A DNA stretch of 18,651 nt from ZCTH02-B3 sp036563895. Lineage in GTDB: Bacteria > Bacillota > Bacilli > Paenibacillales > Paenibacillaceae. Where the stretch lies: positions 1 to 18,651 of the forward strand of contig DATCLN010000004.1 of NCBI GenBank assembly GCA_036563895.1, read 5' to 3'. Every line of letters begins with the position of its first letter. Position 1 is the stretch's first letter. Of this stretch, positions 12,501-18,651 are shown piece by piece. Under the pieces are notes generated by a model. It was not told where the DNA came from. It saw only the letters and a list, made by a program, of their open reading frames with translations, and made no database searches. The translations under genes were made by a program, and so were the position numbers.

Positions 12501-13916
12501 CTAACCGATCAGCAGCATGGTTTGCACATAGATCTGAGATGCCGCATAGAAAAGCAGGGCAAAAGCCCAGTTGCTGCGAATCGAGTTGAACCAGGTGCTT
12601 TTTCCGTTGGCCGCGCTCAGCACGACAGCCGCCACGGTAATCGGCGAGAGCACATGCCCCATCATGCTCCCGACGGTCATGGAGAACGCAACAAGCTCCG
12701 GCGGATAGGGCAAATGGATGCTTTGAATGATGCCGCCCAGCAGGACCATGTTGGTGAGCGGCGTAAGTCCCATGAAACTGAGGCCGACAATGATCCAGGG
12801 CAACAGAAAAAGAATATTGACCAAAGGCAGTTGATCGGTCGCGTCGTAAATGGAAGTGACGATCGCCCTGCTCCAGCCGGAGGTGTTCATGGCGTGAATG
12901 AACAACCCCGTTGCCACGAAGAGGCCCATTTCATACGATCGATTCGGCAACTCCCGGGCCAGGTAGGATTTCAGTTCGCCGGCAAATTGTTTTCCCTTCT
13001 TTTTGGCGATGAAGATGAAAGCGACGCCCGGAAACAGAATGATCGGAATCAGATACAGCAAGGCAAGACCGGTCAAACCGTGCATGGCAAAAATGACGGC
13101 CATCAAAGCCAGAAAGATGAGCAAAAATTCACGGACATTCGCGTCCGTCCGCTGCTCCGCCAATTTCATTTCACTGGTTCTCAGTTCCGAAAACAGTTCC
13201 TCCGACGGCTTTATGCCCGATTTGCGATCCTTGCGGCTTTGGATCAGGATCGTGAGCCAAACGCCAAACAGGGCAAATAACAGCCCTTGCGCGATCATCA
13301 CCGCCACATTCGCGTGAAATACGGAAACAACGTACGAAAAACTGGGGATGCTGATGACCCAGAGCGTGGCCAGCGCAAACCCCCTGAGCGCGATGGTCCC
13401 CTTGAACTCCTCCCACTCCAGGCCCGCTTTTTTCTCCAGCAGCGATTGCATCCACCGATGCATGAAATGGATCGCGCCAATCATTAAAAAGGAAGAGATG
13501 AACTGCGTGACGGCAAACAGAACGAAATGCATCTGGCGGCCGTTCCTGAGGCGCCTGCCTGCATAAGCCATGGTCGATTCCACATAAGGCTCCAGTTTAA
13601 GCACCCAGCTGAACATCGGAAAGACGAGCAGGACCGGAAGCAGCAGCCGCATGTGGCGAAATCCTTCATACAGGCGTCCCGCGAGTCCGTCCCCGCCCGT
13701 GCTGCGCCACAGCACAAACACGGCAGCGGCCGTCAAAAGAAGCGGCAATAACGCCCGGCGCGGTTTCGTCAGGATGAAGAAACAAAGCAGGATGATCAGT
13801 CCAAAAAGAGACAATAAATCCAGCAACGAGGGAAGATGCAGCCACGATTCTGCCAAATGAAGCGCGGTGAAGGTCACCGCGCTGAAGGAAAACAAACGCC
13901 CTGCAATCGTCTTCAC
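12501..13916 (-). CDS. Unrecognised multi-pass membrane protein at the end of the TRAP/thiolase operon
   Basis: The product is about 471 residues with roughly 11-12 hydrophobic segments in two halves, divided by a charged cytoplasmic-type stretch (QSRKDRKSGIKPSEELFSE) near the middle. The second half carries PLTNMVLLGGIIQ, a GSMMGHVLSPITVAA segment and FNSIRSNWAFALLF, in the style of ion-transporter-superfamily permeases (citrate/short-chain fatty acid type). I cannot name the family. The GTG at 13914-13916 was chosen because GGGAG lies 7 nt upstream; a TTG two codons earlier touches that box. It follows the SDR gene by 23 bp and so is probably co-transcribed. It might export a product or provide a second uptake route for the operon's substrate. 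Confidence 0.7.
   Translation of the reverse strand: MKTIAGRLFSFSAVTFTALHLAESWLHLPSLLDLLSLFGLIILLCFFILTKPRRALLPLLLTAAAVFVLWRSTGGDGLAGRLYEGFRHMRLLLPVLLVFPMFSWVLKLEPYVESTMAYAGRRLRNGRQMHFVLFAVTQFISSFLMIGAIHFMHRWMQSLLEKKAGLEWEEFKGTIALRGFALATLWVISIPSFSYVVSVFHANVAVMIAQGLLFALFGVWLTILIQSRKDRKSGIKPSEELFSELRTSEMKLAEQRTDANVREFLLIFLALMAVIFAMHGLTGLALLYLIPIILFPGVAFIFIAKKKGKQFAGELKSYLARELPNRSYEMGLFVATGLFIHAMNTSGWSRAIVTSIYDATDQLPLVNILFLLPWIIVGLSFMGLTPLTNMVLLGGIIQSIHLPYPPELVAFSMTVGSMMGHVLSPITVAAVVLSAANGKSTWFNSIRSNWAFALLFYAASQIYVQTMLLIG
13861..13883. repeat. Perfect 10-bp inverted repeat inside the 5' end of the membrane-protein gene
   Basis: AGCGCGGTGA (13861-13870) and TCACCGCGCT (13874-13883) are separated by three bases. 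It lies about 33-55 bp after the GTG start, so its mRNA hairpin falls where an initiating ribosome sits. Confidence 0.7.
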
Positions 13917-13939
13917 ATGCAATCTCCCATCAAAAGGAT

Positions 13940-14680
13940 TTACTGGATTCCGCTGAACAGGCTCTTCCCGCCGCAGACGTAAAGGGTCTGACCGGTGATG
14001 TAGGATGCGCGGTCAGATGCGAAAAACAATACCGCATAGGCAACGTCTTCCGGTTTGCCGATCCGGTTCATGGGCTGCATTTTGAGCAGCCGCTCCTTCA
14101 CGTCATCGCGAAAGCTTTGGTACATCGGCGAATCGATCAACCCCGGCGCAATGGCATTGACCGTAATGCCGTGCTTGGCCAGCTCGATGGCCAGCGTGCG
14201 GGTCAGGCTGATGATGCCGCCCTTGGAAGCCGAATAGTTGGCCTGACCGTAACCGCCGAGCCATGCGCGGGACGAGATATTGATGATCCGGCCCGACTTT
14301 TGTTCCGTCATGAGGAACGCGGCCTGCTGGGAACAAAGGAAATAGGATTTCAGGTTCGTTTCAATCACCTGATCCCAATCTTCTTCTTCCATCTTGAGAA
14401 TGGATCGGTCTCTGATGATGCCCACGTTGTTGACAAGAATGTCAAGCCGGCCGAATTTCTCTTTCACCCAGCGGAACATCTCCTCCACTTCCCGCTTGCG
14501 GGTGACGTTCGCCGTATAGCGGAATATGTTGGGCGGATCCTGCCGCAATTCTTCCGCATCGGGTTCCCGGATGTCATTCACGACCACTCGGGCTCCGGCG
14601 TCCGCCAACGCCCGCGCGATGGCTTTGCCGATCCCCTGTCCGGCTCCGGTGACAAGCGCGATCTTTCCGTGCAATTCCAT
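13940..14680 (-). CDS. Short-chain dehydrogenase/reductase (FabG / 3-hydroxyacyl-CoA dehydrogenase type)
   Basis: The 246-residue product is a classical SDR. The cofactor motif TGAGQGIG is at 11-18, NNVG at 84-87, Asn109 lies in the active-site helix, the catalytic serine is in NISS (136/137), and Y149-x3-K153 is in QANYSASKGG. The Asp at the end of the second strand (VVVNDIRE) favours NAD(H) over NADP(H), which fits a catabolic dehydrogenase. Directly downstream of a thiolase it most likely oxidises a 3-hydroxyacyl-CoA (or a ring/side-chain hydroxyl) in the operon's pathway. A fatty-acid-synthesis FabG is less likely here. The ATG at 14680 has an AGGAGAG box. The thiolase stop lies 72 bp upstream and the membrane-protein gene starts 23 bp downstream. 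Confidence 0.85.
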   Translation of the reverse strand: MELHGKIALVTGAGQGIGKAIARALADAGARVVVNDIREPDAEELRQDPPNIFRYTANVTRKREVEEMFRWVKEKFGRLDILVNNVGIIRDRSILKMEEEDWDQVIETNLKSYFLCSQQAAFLMTEQKSGRIINISSRAWLGGYGQANYSASKGGIISLTRTLAIELAKHGITVNAIAPGLIDSPMYQSFRDDVKERLLKMQPMNRIGKPEDVAYAVLFFASDRASYITGQTLYVCGGKSLFSGIQ

Positions 14681-14752
14681 GGCTTCTCTCCTCTTGTCCG
14701 TTTAAATGTGTCATTGAATGGTCCAAATGCGGTTTCGTCTTTTCGTTTCTTG

Positions 14753-15931
14753 TTACAAGGAAAGAATCGTCGTGACAATCGCCGCGCGGTCGTCGTCCAC
14801 ACGGCCGCCCGTGTTCAGGCACAGACCGCTTCGCGGCTTTTTCCCGTTCCGGATATTGCGTTCGCCCGCCTCCTGTCTCAATTGACGGACGATCTCGCAA
14901 ACCTGCGCGACGCCGGTTGCCCCCACAGGATGGCCGCGCGAGAGCAATCCGCCGCTCGGGTTGACGGGCAAGTCCCCGTCGAGGTTGAACCGTCCCCTTT
15001 TCAAATGTTCGTATCCCGTCCCGGGCGGGACGAGCCCCAGGCTTTCCAGATGGCTGATTTCGGAAGAAGCGGCAGCGTCGTGCACTTCCACGACATCCAA
15101 TTCTTTCGGTCCAATGCCGGCCTGGCTGTAAGTTTTCTCCGCCGCCACGGTGACGGCATTGCGCGGGTAATCGCCGTCCCGGCGCTGATAGATGCCGGAC
15201 ATGACCTGGCACCCCCGAATATACACAGGCGTCGTGATGCCGACCTGCCGGGCTTTCCTTTCGCTCATGAGAACCACCGCCGCCGCTCCGTCCGCGATCG
15301 AGCTGCACATGTACAGCGTCAGCGGCTCCGAAATCATCCTTGAAGACAGCACCTGCTCAACGCTGAGCGGCTTGCGGAACTGGGCAATCGGATTGAGACT
15401 GCCGTTGCGGCTGTTTTTCACCGCTACCAGGGCAATGTCTTCAATGGTTGTACCGTATTTTTTCATATATTGCTTGGCGCTCATCGCATACAACGCCGTA
15501 AATTGCAGTCCGCGTGATCCCATGGTCTCCACGTCAGTCGCGGAGCTGATCGCCCGGATCGACCGGGCCGTGTTGCCGACAAACAATTTTTCCGCTCCAA
15601 GCACAAGGACCGTTTCATACAAACCGGCCAGAATGGAAACCCAGGCCTGATGCAGGGCGGTGGAGCCGCTGGCGCACGCGTTCTCCACATTGATGACCGG
15701 GATCCCGTCAAGCCCGACGGAGCGCAGAATGACCTGTCCGCGGACCGATTCCTGTCCGGTGGTGAGACCGGCGAAGGCATTTCCGACGAAGGCGGCTTCT
15801 ATCTGCCGAAGTTCAATCCGCGCCTCCCGCAATGCCTCCATGATCGCGACGCTGGAAAGCTGTTTCAGGCTCTTCTCCGGAAATTTCCCGAACGGGTGAA
15901 AACCCGTGCCGGCCACGACAACGCGGCTCAT
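14753..15931 (-). CDS. Thiolase of the SCP-x / lipid-transfer type (acetyl-CoA acetyltransferase family)
   Basis: The 392-residue product has the thiolase fold. The nucleophile is Cys86 in NACASGSTAL, His284 is in VHDAAASSE, His334 is in the GHPVGATG loop and Cys371 in CLNTGG. The HD-type motif near 284 and the pairing with a DUF35 protein mark it as an SCP2/SCP-x-like thiolase rather than FadA. It should cleave a 3-ketoacyl-CoA with CoA. Because Cys86 and both histidines are present, genuine thiolysis is more likely than the retro-aldol reaction of Ltp2-type relatives. The ATG overlaps the DUF35 stop by four bases (15928-15931), typical of obligate partners. Confidence 0.88.
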   Translation of the reverse strand: MSRVVVAGTGFHPFGKFPEKSLKQLSSVAIMEALREARIELRQIEAAFVGNAFAGLTTGQESVRGQVILRSVGLDGIPVINVENACASGSTALHQAWVSILAGLYETVLVLGAEKLFVGNTARSIRAISSATDVETMGSRGLQFTALYAMSAKQYMKKYGTTIEDIALVAVKNSRNGSLNPIAQFRKPLSVEQVLSSRMISEPLTLYMCSSIADGAAAVVLMSERKARQVGITTPVYIRGCQVMSGIYQRRDGDYPRNAVTVAAEKTYSQAGIGPKELDVVEVHDAAASSEISHLESLGLVPPGTGYEHLKRGRFNLDGDLPVNPSGGLLSRGHPVGATGVAQVCEIVRQLRQEAGERNIRNGKKPRSGLCLNTGGRVDDDRAAIVTTILSL

Positions 15932-16335
15932 GACCCCATCCCTTTCTTCCTGCCGAATCTCCAGCCGACGATCCGCCCCTCGCGGATGACGGGGACAAGC
16001 TGCAGGGAAACGCCGGCCTCCGTCTCCTTCATCTCTTCCTCCGTCGCATCAAGCAAGGCGAACACCTCGGGGCCTTCCTTCAACCGGACGAACGCCTGCA
16101 CCAGCGGCGCTTCGAATCCTTCCGGCGCCGTATAACTGATCGTATATTCGATCAATTCGCCTTCCCGTCCGATCGGAGCTACTTCAATTTGTTCACTGGA
16201 GCAGTTCAGGCACAGTTCCGCCGCAGGAAACATGACATGTCCGCAATCCCGGCAGCGGTATCCCTTCAGGTACAATTGGTCCTCTTTCACGGCCAATTGG
16301 TCGTCCGCGACCGGGAAACCCTGATATTCGCACAT
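15928..16335 (-). CDS. DUF35 zinc-ribbon / OB-fold protein, partner of the thiolase
   Basis: The 135-residue product has a rubredoxin-like zinc ribbon with four cysteines (C28, C31, C42, C45; CRDC and CLNC) followed by an OB fold (IEYTISYTAPEGF, PLVQAFVRL, VFALLDA). DUF35 proteins are often encoded next to SCP-x-type thiolases. In characterised cases (ChsH2 with Ltp2, and the archaeal thiolase/HMG-CoA synthase complex) they hold the acyl-CoA for the partner enzyme. A similar complex is likely here. It has a GGAAG-type ribosome binding site, lies 38 bp after dctM, and is coupled to the thiolase gene by ATGA. Confidence 0.87.
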   Translation of the reverse strand: MCEYQGFPVADDQLAVKEDQLYLKGYRCRDCGHVMFPAAELCLNCSSEQIEVAPIGREGELIEYTISYTAPEGFEAPLVQAFVRLKEGPEVFALLDATEEEMKETEAGVSLQLVPVIREGRIVGWRFGRKKGMGS

Positions 16336-16373
16336 CTTCTTCCACTTCCCGTTGCAAAAATATGCCGCAAACG

Positions 16374-17642
16374 TCAGACCACGGCTGTCACGATTTGCGG
16401 GAAAATCAGCAGCAAGATCAGGCAGAGCACCAGTGTCATCATCGCCGGCATGGTGCTGACCACGATCGTGTTGAATTTTTCATCCCGCTGGATGGACTGG
16501 ATCGCAAACAGGTTCATGCCCACCGGCGGCGTCAGCACGGCCATTTCCATGACGATCATGAGCACGATGCCGAACCAGATCGGGTCATAGCCCAGCGCCA
16601 TGGCCACGGGATAAAAAATCGGCACGGTAATCAGCAGAATCGACATGACGTCCATGAAAAAGCCCATGACGGTCCAAATCGCGATCATGATGAGCAGAAT
16701 CATGATCGCGGGCATCTCAAGGCTGAGCGTAAAGTCGCTGATGATCTGCGGAAGCCGCAGATAGGTCAGCGCATGCCCGAAGAACAGCGCGCCCGCAAAG
16801 ATCGACAGGATGATCGTGGAGGTCCGGGTGCCTTCCAGAAAGATGCGGGGAACGTCCTTCCAGCCGATAATTTTGTAATAGTAAATGGCGATCAACAGGC
16901 TGTAAAGGGCGCACACCGCGGCCACTTCCGTCGGGGTGACCCATCCGCTGTAAATCCCGCCGATGATCAGGAACGGAATGAGCAGGGCGGGGATTTCCTT
17001 GACAACCGCCTGCAGCCTTTCTTTCAGCGGCGGCAGCGGCTGTCTTTCCACGTTTTTGCTTCTGAAATAGGCATAGATCATCAGGAAAATGGCGACGATG
17101 AACCCGGGCAGGTAACCCGCGAAAAACAGCTTGGACGGCGATGCGTCCGTCAGTGACGAATAGATCAGCATCGGCACGCTGGGCGGGATCAGGATGCCAA
17201 GGGAAGCGCCGACCGCCACCGTTCCGTAGGTCACGCTTTTGGAATAGCCGCGTTTCAGCATCTGCGGAATGGCAATGGCGCCGATGGCCAGAATGGCGGA
17301 CATGCTGGCGCCGACGATCGCGGCGATGAACACGCAGGCGACGATGGTCGTGATCGCGATGCCGCCGCGGATGTTGCTGAGCCATTTGTAGGCAAGGTTG
17401 TACAGCGCTTCTCCGATTTTGCCCCTTTCGAGGATCGTTCCGATCAGGATGAACAGCGGGATCGCCACGAGGATGAAATCGCCCAGGGACTTGTAGATGA
17501 CAATCGGCATCTGGTTCAGCGAATCAAAGCCGTCGGCGAACACCAGCGCACCGATGCCCACGATGCCAAGGCTGAACGCGACGGGCGTCCCGGCAAGCAA
17601 AATCACCAGAAGCGCCAGGGTCATGAACAGGATGTACGTCAT
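16374..17642 (-). CDS. dctM: TRAP transporter large permease (DctM family)
   Basis: The 422-residue length is the usual length for DctM. Family hallmarks seen are LLAGTPVAFSLGIVG at about 14-28, IPLFILIGTILERG, a GASMSAILAIGAIAIPQM block, VAVGASLGILIPPSVPMLIYS, GWVTPTEVAAVCALYSL and LTPPVGMNLFAIQSI near the end. It is the ion-coupled translocating subunit (typically sodium-driven) for organic acids delivered by the extracellular DctP protein. It starts 4 bp after the dctQ stop with no strong ribosome binding site of its own, so it is probably translated by coupling. The substrate is unknown; the downstream CoA-thioester genes suggest a carboxylate. Confidence 0.93.
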   Translation of the reverse strand: MTYILFMTLALLVILLAGTPVAFSLGIVGIGALVFADGFDSLNQMPIVIYKSLGDFILVAIPLFILIGTILERGKIGEALYNLAYKWLSNIRGGIAITTIVACVFIAAIVGASMSAILAIGAIAIPQMLKRGYSKSVTYGTVAVGASLGILIPPSVPMLIYSSLTDASPSKLFFAGYLPGFIVAIFLMIYAYFRSKNVERQPLPPLKERLQAVVKEIPALLIPFLIIGGIYSGWVTPTEVAAVCALYSLLIAIYYYKIIGWKDVPRIFLEGTRTSTIILSIFAGALFFGHALTYLRLPQIISDFTLSLEMPAIMILLIMIAIWTVMGFFMDVMSILLITVPIFYPVAMALGYDPIWFGIVLMIVMEMAVLTPPVGMNLFAIQSIQRDEKFNTIVVSTMPAMMTLVLCLILLLIFPQIVTAVV

Positions 17643-17646
17643 GCGA

Positions 17647-18123
17647 TCACGCTTCTTTCTTCGTCCAGAGTACGATCATTTGCCTGACGGCTTCCAGGCC
17701 GAGCAGCAGTCCGCTCAGCGGCATAATGGAGTACGGAATGTACAGCGGAATTTCGAGAAGGGTGGAAGAGCGCCGTCCCGTTTCAAGGGCCGCCGCAAAG
17801 TAATCGTATCCGTATTTGATGACCACGACGGAAAAGGCAAGAATCACAAGCAAATAGAACGTATTCAGGAATTTCTTTGCCGTCGGTTTCAGGTTGGCGA
17901 TCAGGAACGTGACCTGGATGTGTTCCTTGTACCTCAGGTTGACCGCCATCCCGAGCAGGATGATGGCCTGCAGCAAATAGAGCGAAATTTCATTCGCCCA
18001 GATCGTCGGCGAGTTGAACAGACCCCGGGCGGTGACGTCGTAGCAGATGATGATCATCAAGATGAACATGAAAGTGCCGATGATGTATTCGATTACGGTG
18101 AGTCCCCGATCCAGGAGCTTCAA
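17647..18123 (-). CDS. dctQ: TRAP transporter small permease (DctQ family)
   Basis: The 158 residues hold four membrane segments, beginning MKLLDRGLTVIEYIIGTFMF. The DctQ signature region is TARGLFNSPTIWANEISLYLLQ, followed by RYKEHIQVTFL, and PLSGLLLGLEAVRQM stands at the C-terminal side. The TTG at 18121-18123 was chosen because GGAGGG lies 6 nt upstream. The frame continues to another TTG at 18153, but that has no ribosome binding site. It works with DctM and DctP as one carrier in the cytoplasmic membrane. Confidence 0.9.
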   Translation of the reverse strand: MKLLDRGLTVIEYIIGTFMFILMIIICYDVTARGLFNSPTIWANEISLYLLQAIILLGMAVNLRYKEHIQVTFLIANLKPTAKKFLNTFYLLVILAFSVVVIKYGYDYFAAALETGRRSSTLLEIPLYIPYSIMPLSGLLLGLEAVRQMIVLWTKKEA

Positions 18124-18180
18124 TGCGCTCCCTCCATTCGCGTTCTGCTTCAACCATGGAACCGTTTGCGCGGAAAGGGA

Positions 18181-18226
18181 GCCGAACGGAAGCGACAGGC
18201 TTCAAACCGCCCTCGCTCCGTTCGGC
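18181..18226 (-). terminator. Strong hairpin between dctP and dctQ (partial terminator or mRNA stabiliser)
   Basis: On the minus strand GCCGAACGGA (18217-18226) pairs with TCCGTTCGGC (18181-18190), extended by GCGA/TCGC with one bulged T, over a loop of about 17 nt. No T-run follows. It starts 11 bp after the dctP stop. It could raise dctP mRNA levels relative to the permease genes, as is common in binding-protein operons. Confidence 0.55.
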
Positions 18227-18237
18227 GGTGAGGATCT

Positions 18238-18651
18238 TCAATTTTTGGCCGCTTCGATGGCATCCAGAATTTTTTGGCCGATCTCTCCGGCCGCAGCCAA
18301 GTAGTTGTCATAGACCGGCTTCACTTTTTCCTTGAATCTTTGTCCTTCTTCGGCGGTCACTTCCGTCAGCTTGATGCCGAGTTCCTGCACTTTTTTCGTA
18401 TATTCCGCGTCGTTTTGCTCGGCGTCCTTGCGCCCGAACTCGTTGGCCACTTTGGCCGCCTCGAGGATCGCCGCACGGGTGTCATCCGGCAGCTCGTTCC
18501 AGAACTTCGGACTGGCCGCCAGGATCTGGGTGAGGAACGTGATCCGGAAATTCGGCCCGCCGGTCATGTCCGTCAACACTTCATACAGTTTGCGTTCGAC
18601 GATGGAGCTTACGCCCGTGTGAACCCCGTCGATCGTGCCGCGCTCCAGGGC
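18238..18651 (-). CDS. dctP: TRAP transporter substrate-binding protein (DctP family), C-terminal part only
   Basis: The frame is open to the right window edge, so the N-terminus with its signal peptide is missing. The visible 137 residues begin ALERGTIDGVHTGVSSI, the typical DctP stretch before KLYEV. They continue through FWNELPDDTRAAILEAAK and a coiled helical tail, FKEKVKPVYDNYL, ending in AAGEIGQKILDAIEAAKN. DctP proteins bind the organic-acid substrate outside the cell (as a lipoprotein in Gram-positives) and deliver it to DctQM. The specificity-determining arginine lies outside the visible part. Confidence 0.88.
   Translation of the reverse strand, partial: ALERGTIDGVHTGVSSIVERKLYEVLTDMTGGPNFRITFLTQILAASPKFWNELPDDTRAAILEAAKVANEFGRKDAEQNDAEYTKKVQELGIKLTEVTAEEGQRFKEKVKPVYDNYLAAAGEIGQKILDAIEAAKN

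Noticed and set aside
14117..15343. A 408-codon plus-strand open frame
   Set aside because: It is a shadow of the SDR and thiolase genes, with no ribosome binding site or recognisable domain.

Overview
The window looks like chromosomal DNA of a GC-rich, endospore-forming Firmicute, most likely in or near the Paenibacillaceae (Paenibacillus/Cohnella/Thermobacillus type). The reasons are a YheC/YheD-family spore-associated ATP-grasp protein, a complete cotJABC spore-coat operon with a plausible sigma-E promoter, the sporulation membrane protein YtvI, the Bacillales proteins YfkAB and YunD, strong AGGAGG-type ribosome binding sites, frequent GTG/TTG starts, and intergenic ACGGAC...GTCCGT palindromes of a kind I recall from Paenibacillus-type genomes. 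The family assignment is inference; no rRNA or other marker gene is present.

Left part (1-2875). A YheC/YheD-like gene is followed by a promoter, a roughly 160-nt leader ending in a terminator-like hairpin, and a two-gene unit: an unrecognised 117-aa protein translationally coupled to a CBS-pair/GGDEF diguanylate cyclase. The next 700 bp hold no intact gene. They do hold structure: four copies of a palindrome in two pairs with an identical 50-bp period, a minus-strand terminator, a 60-bp degraded copy of part of cotJC, and a 17-codon stump that looks like the start of a hicB-type antitoxin gene.

Middle part (2876-9399, all minus strand). The first unit is cotJA-cotJB-cotJC, with a sigma-E-like promoter and a 5' leader made of a 20-bp-phased tandem repeat. 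CotJB carries an unusual Ala/Gly-rich N-terminal extension. Next come ytvI and an HlyC/CorC-type CNNM-CBS membrane protein, sharing one transcript that ends in a strong terminator. Then the radical-SAM protein YfkAB with its own promoter, and an HD-GYP phosphodiesterase.

Right part (9400-18651). yunD (minus) and a second HD-GYP gene (plus) diverge from a shared spacer. With the GGDEF gene this makes three c-di-GMP turnover genes in 11 kb. The last 6 kb is one minus-strand operon entering from the right edge: TRAP transporter dctP-dctQ-dctM, a DUF35 zinc-ribbon/OB protein, an SCP-x-type thiolase, an SDR dehydrogenase and an unrecognised multi-pass membrane protein. The layout suggests uptake of an organic acid and its beta-oxidation-like (or retro-aldol) breakdown as a CoA thioester. 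No acyl-CoA ligase, dehydrogenase or hydratase is in view. The substrate cannot be read from the sequence.
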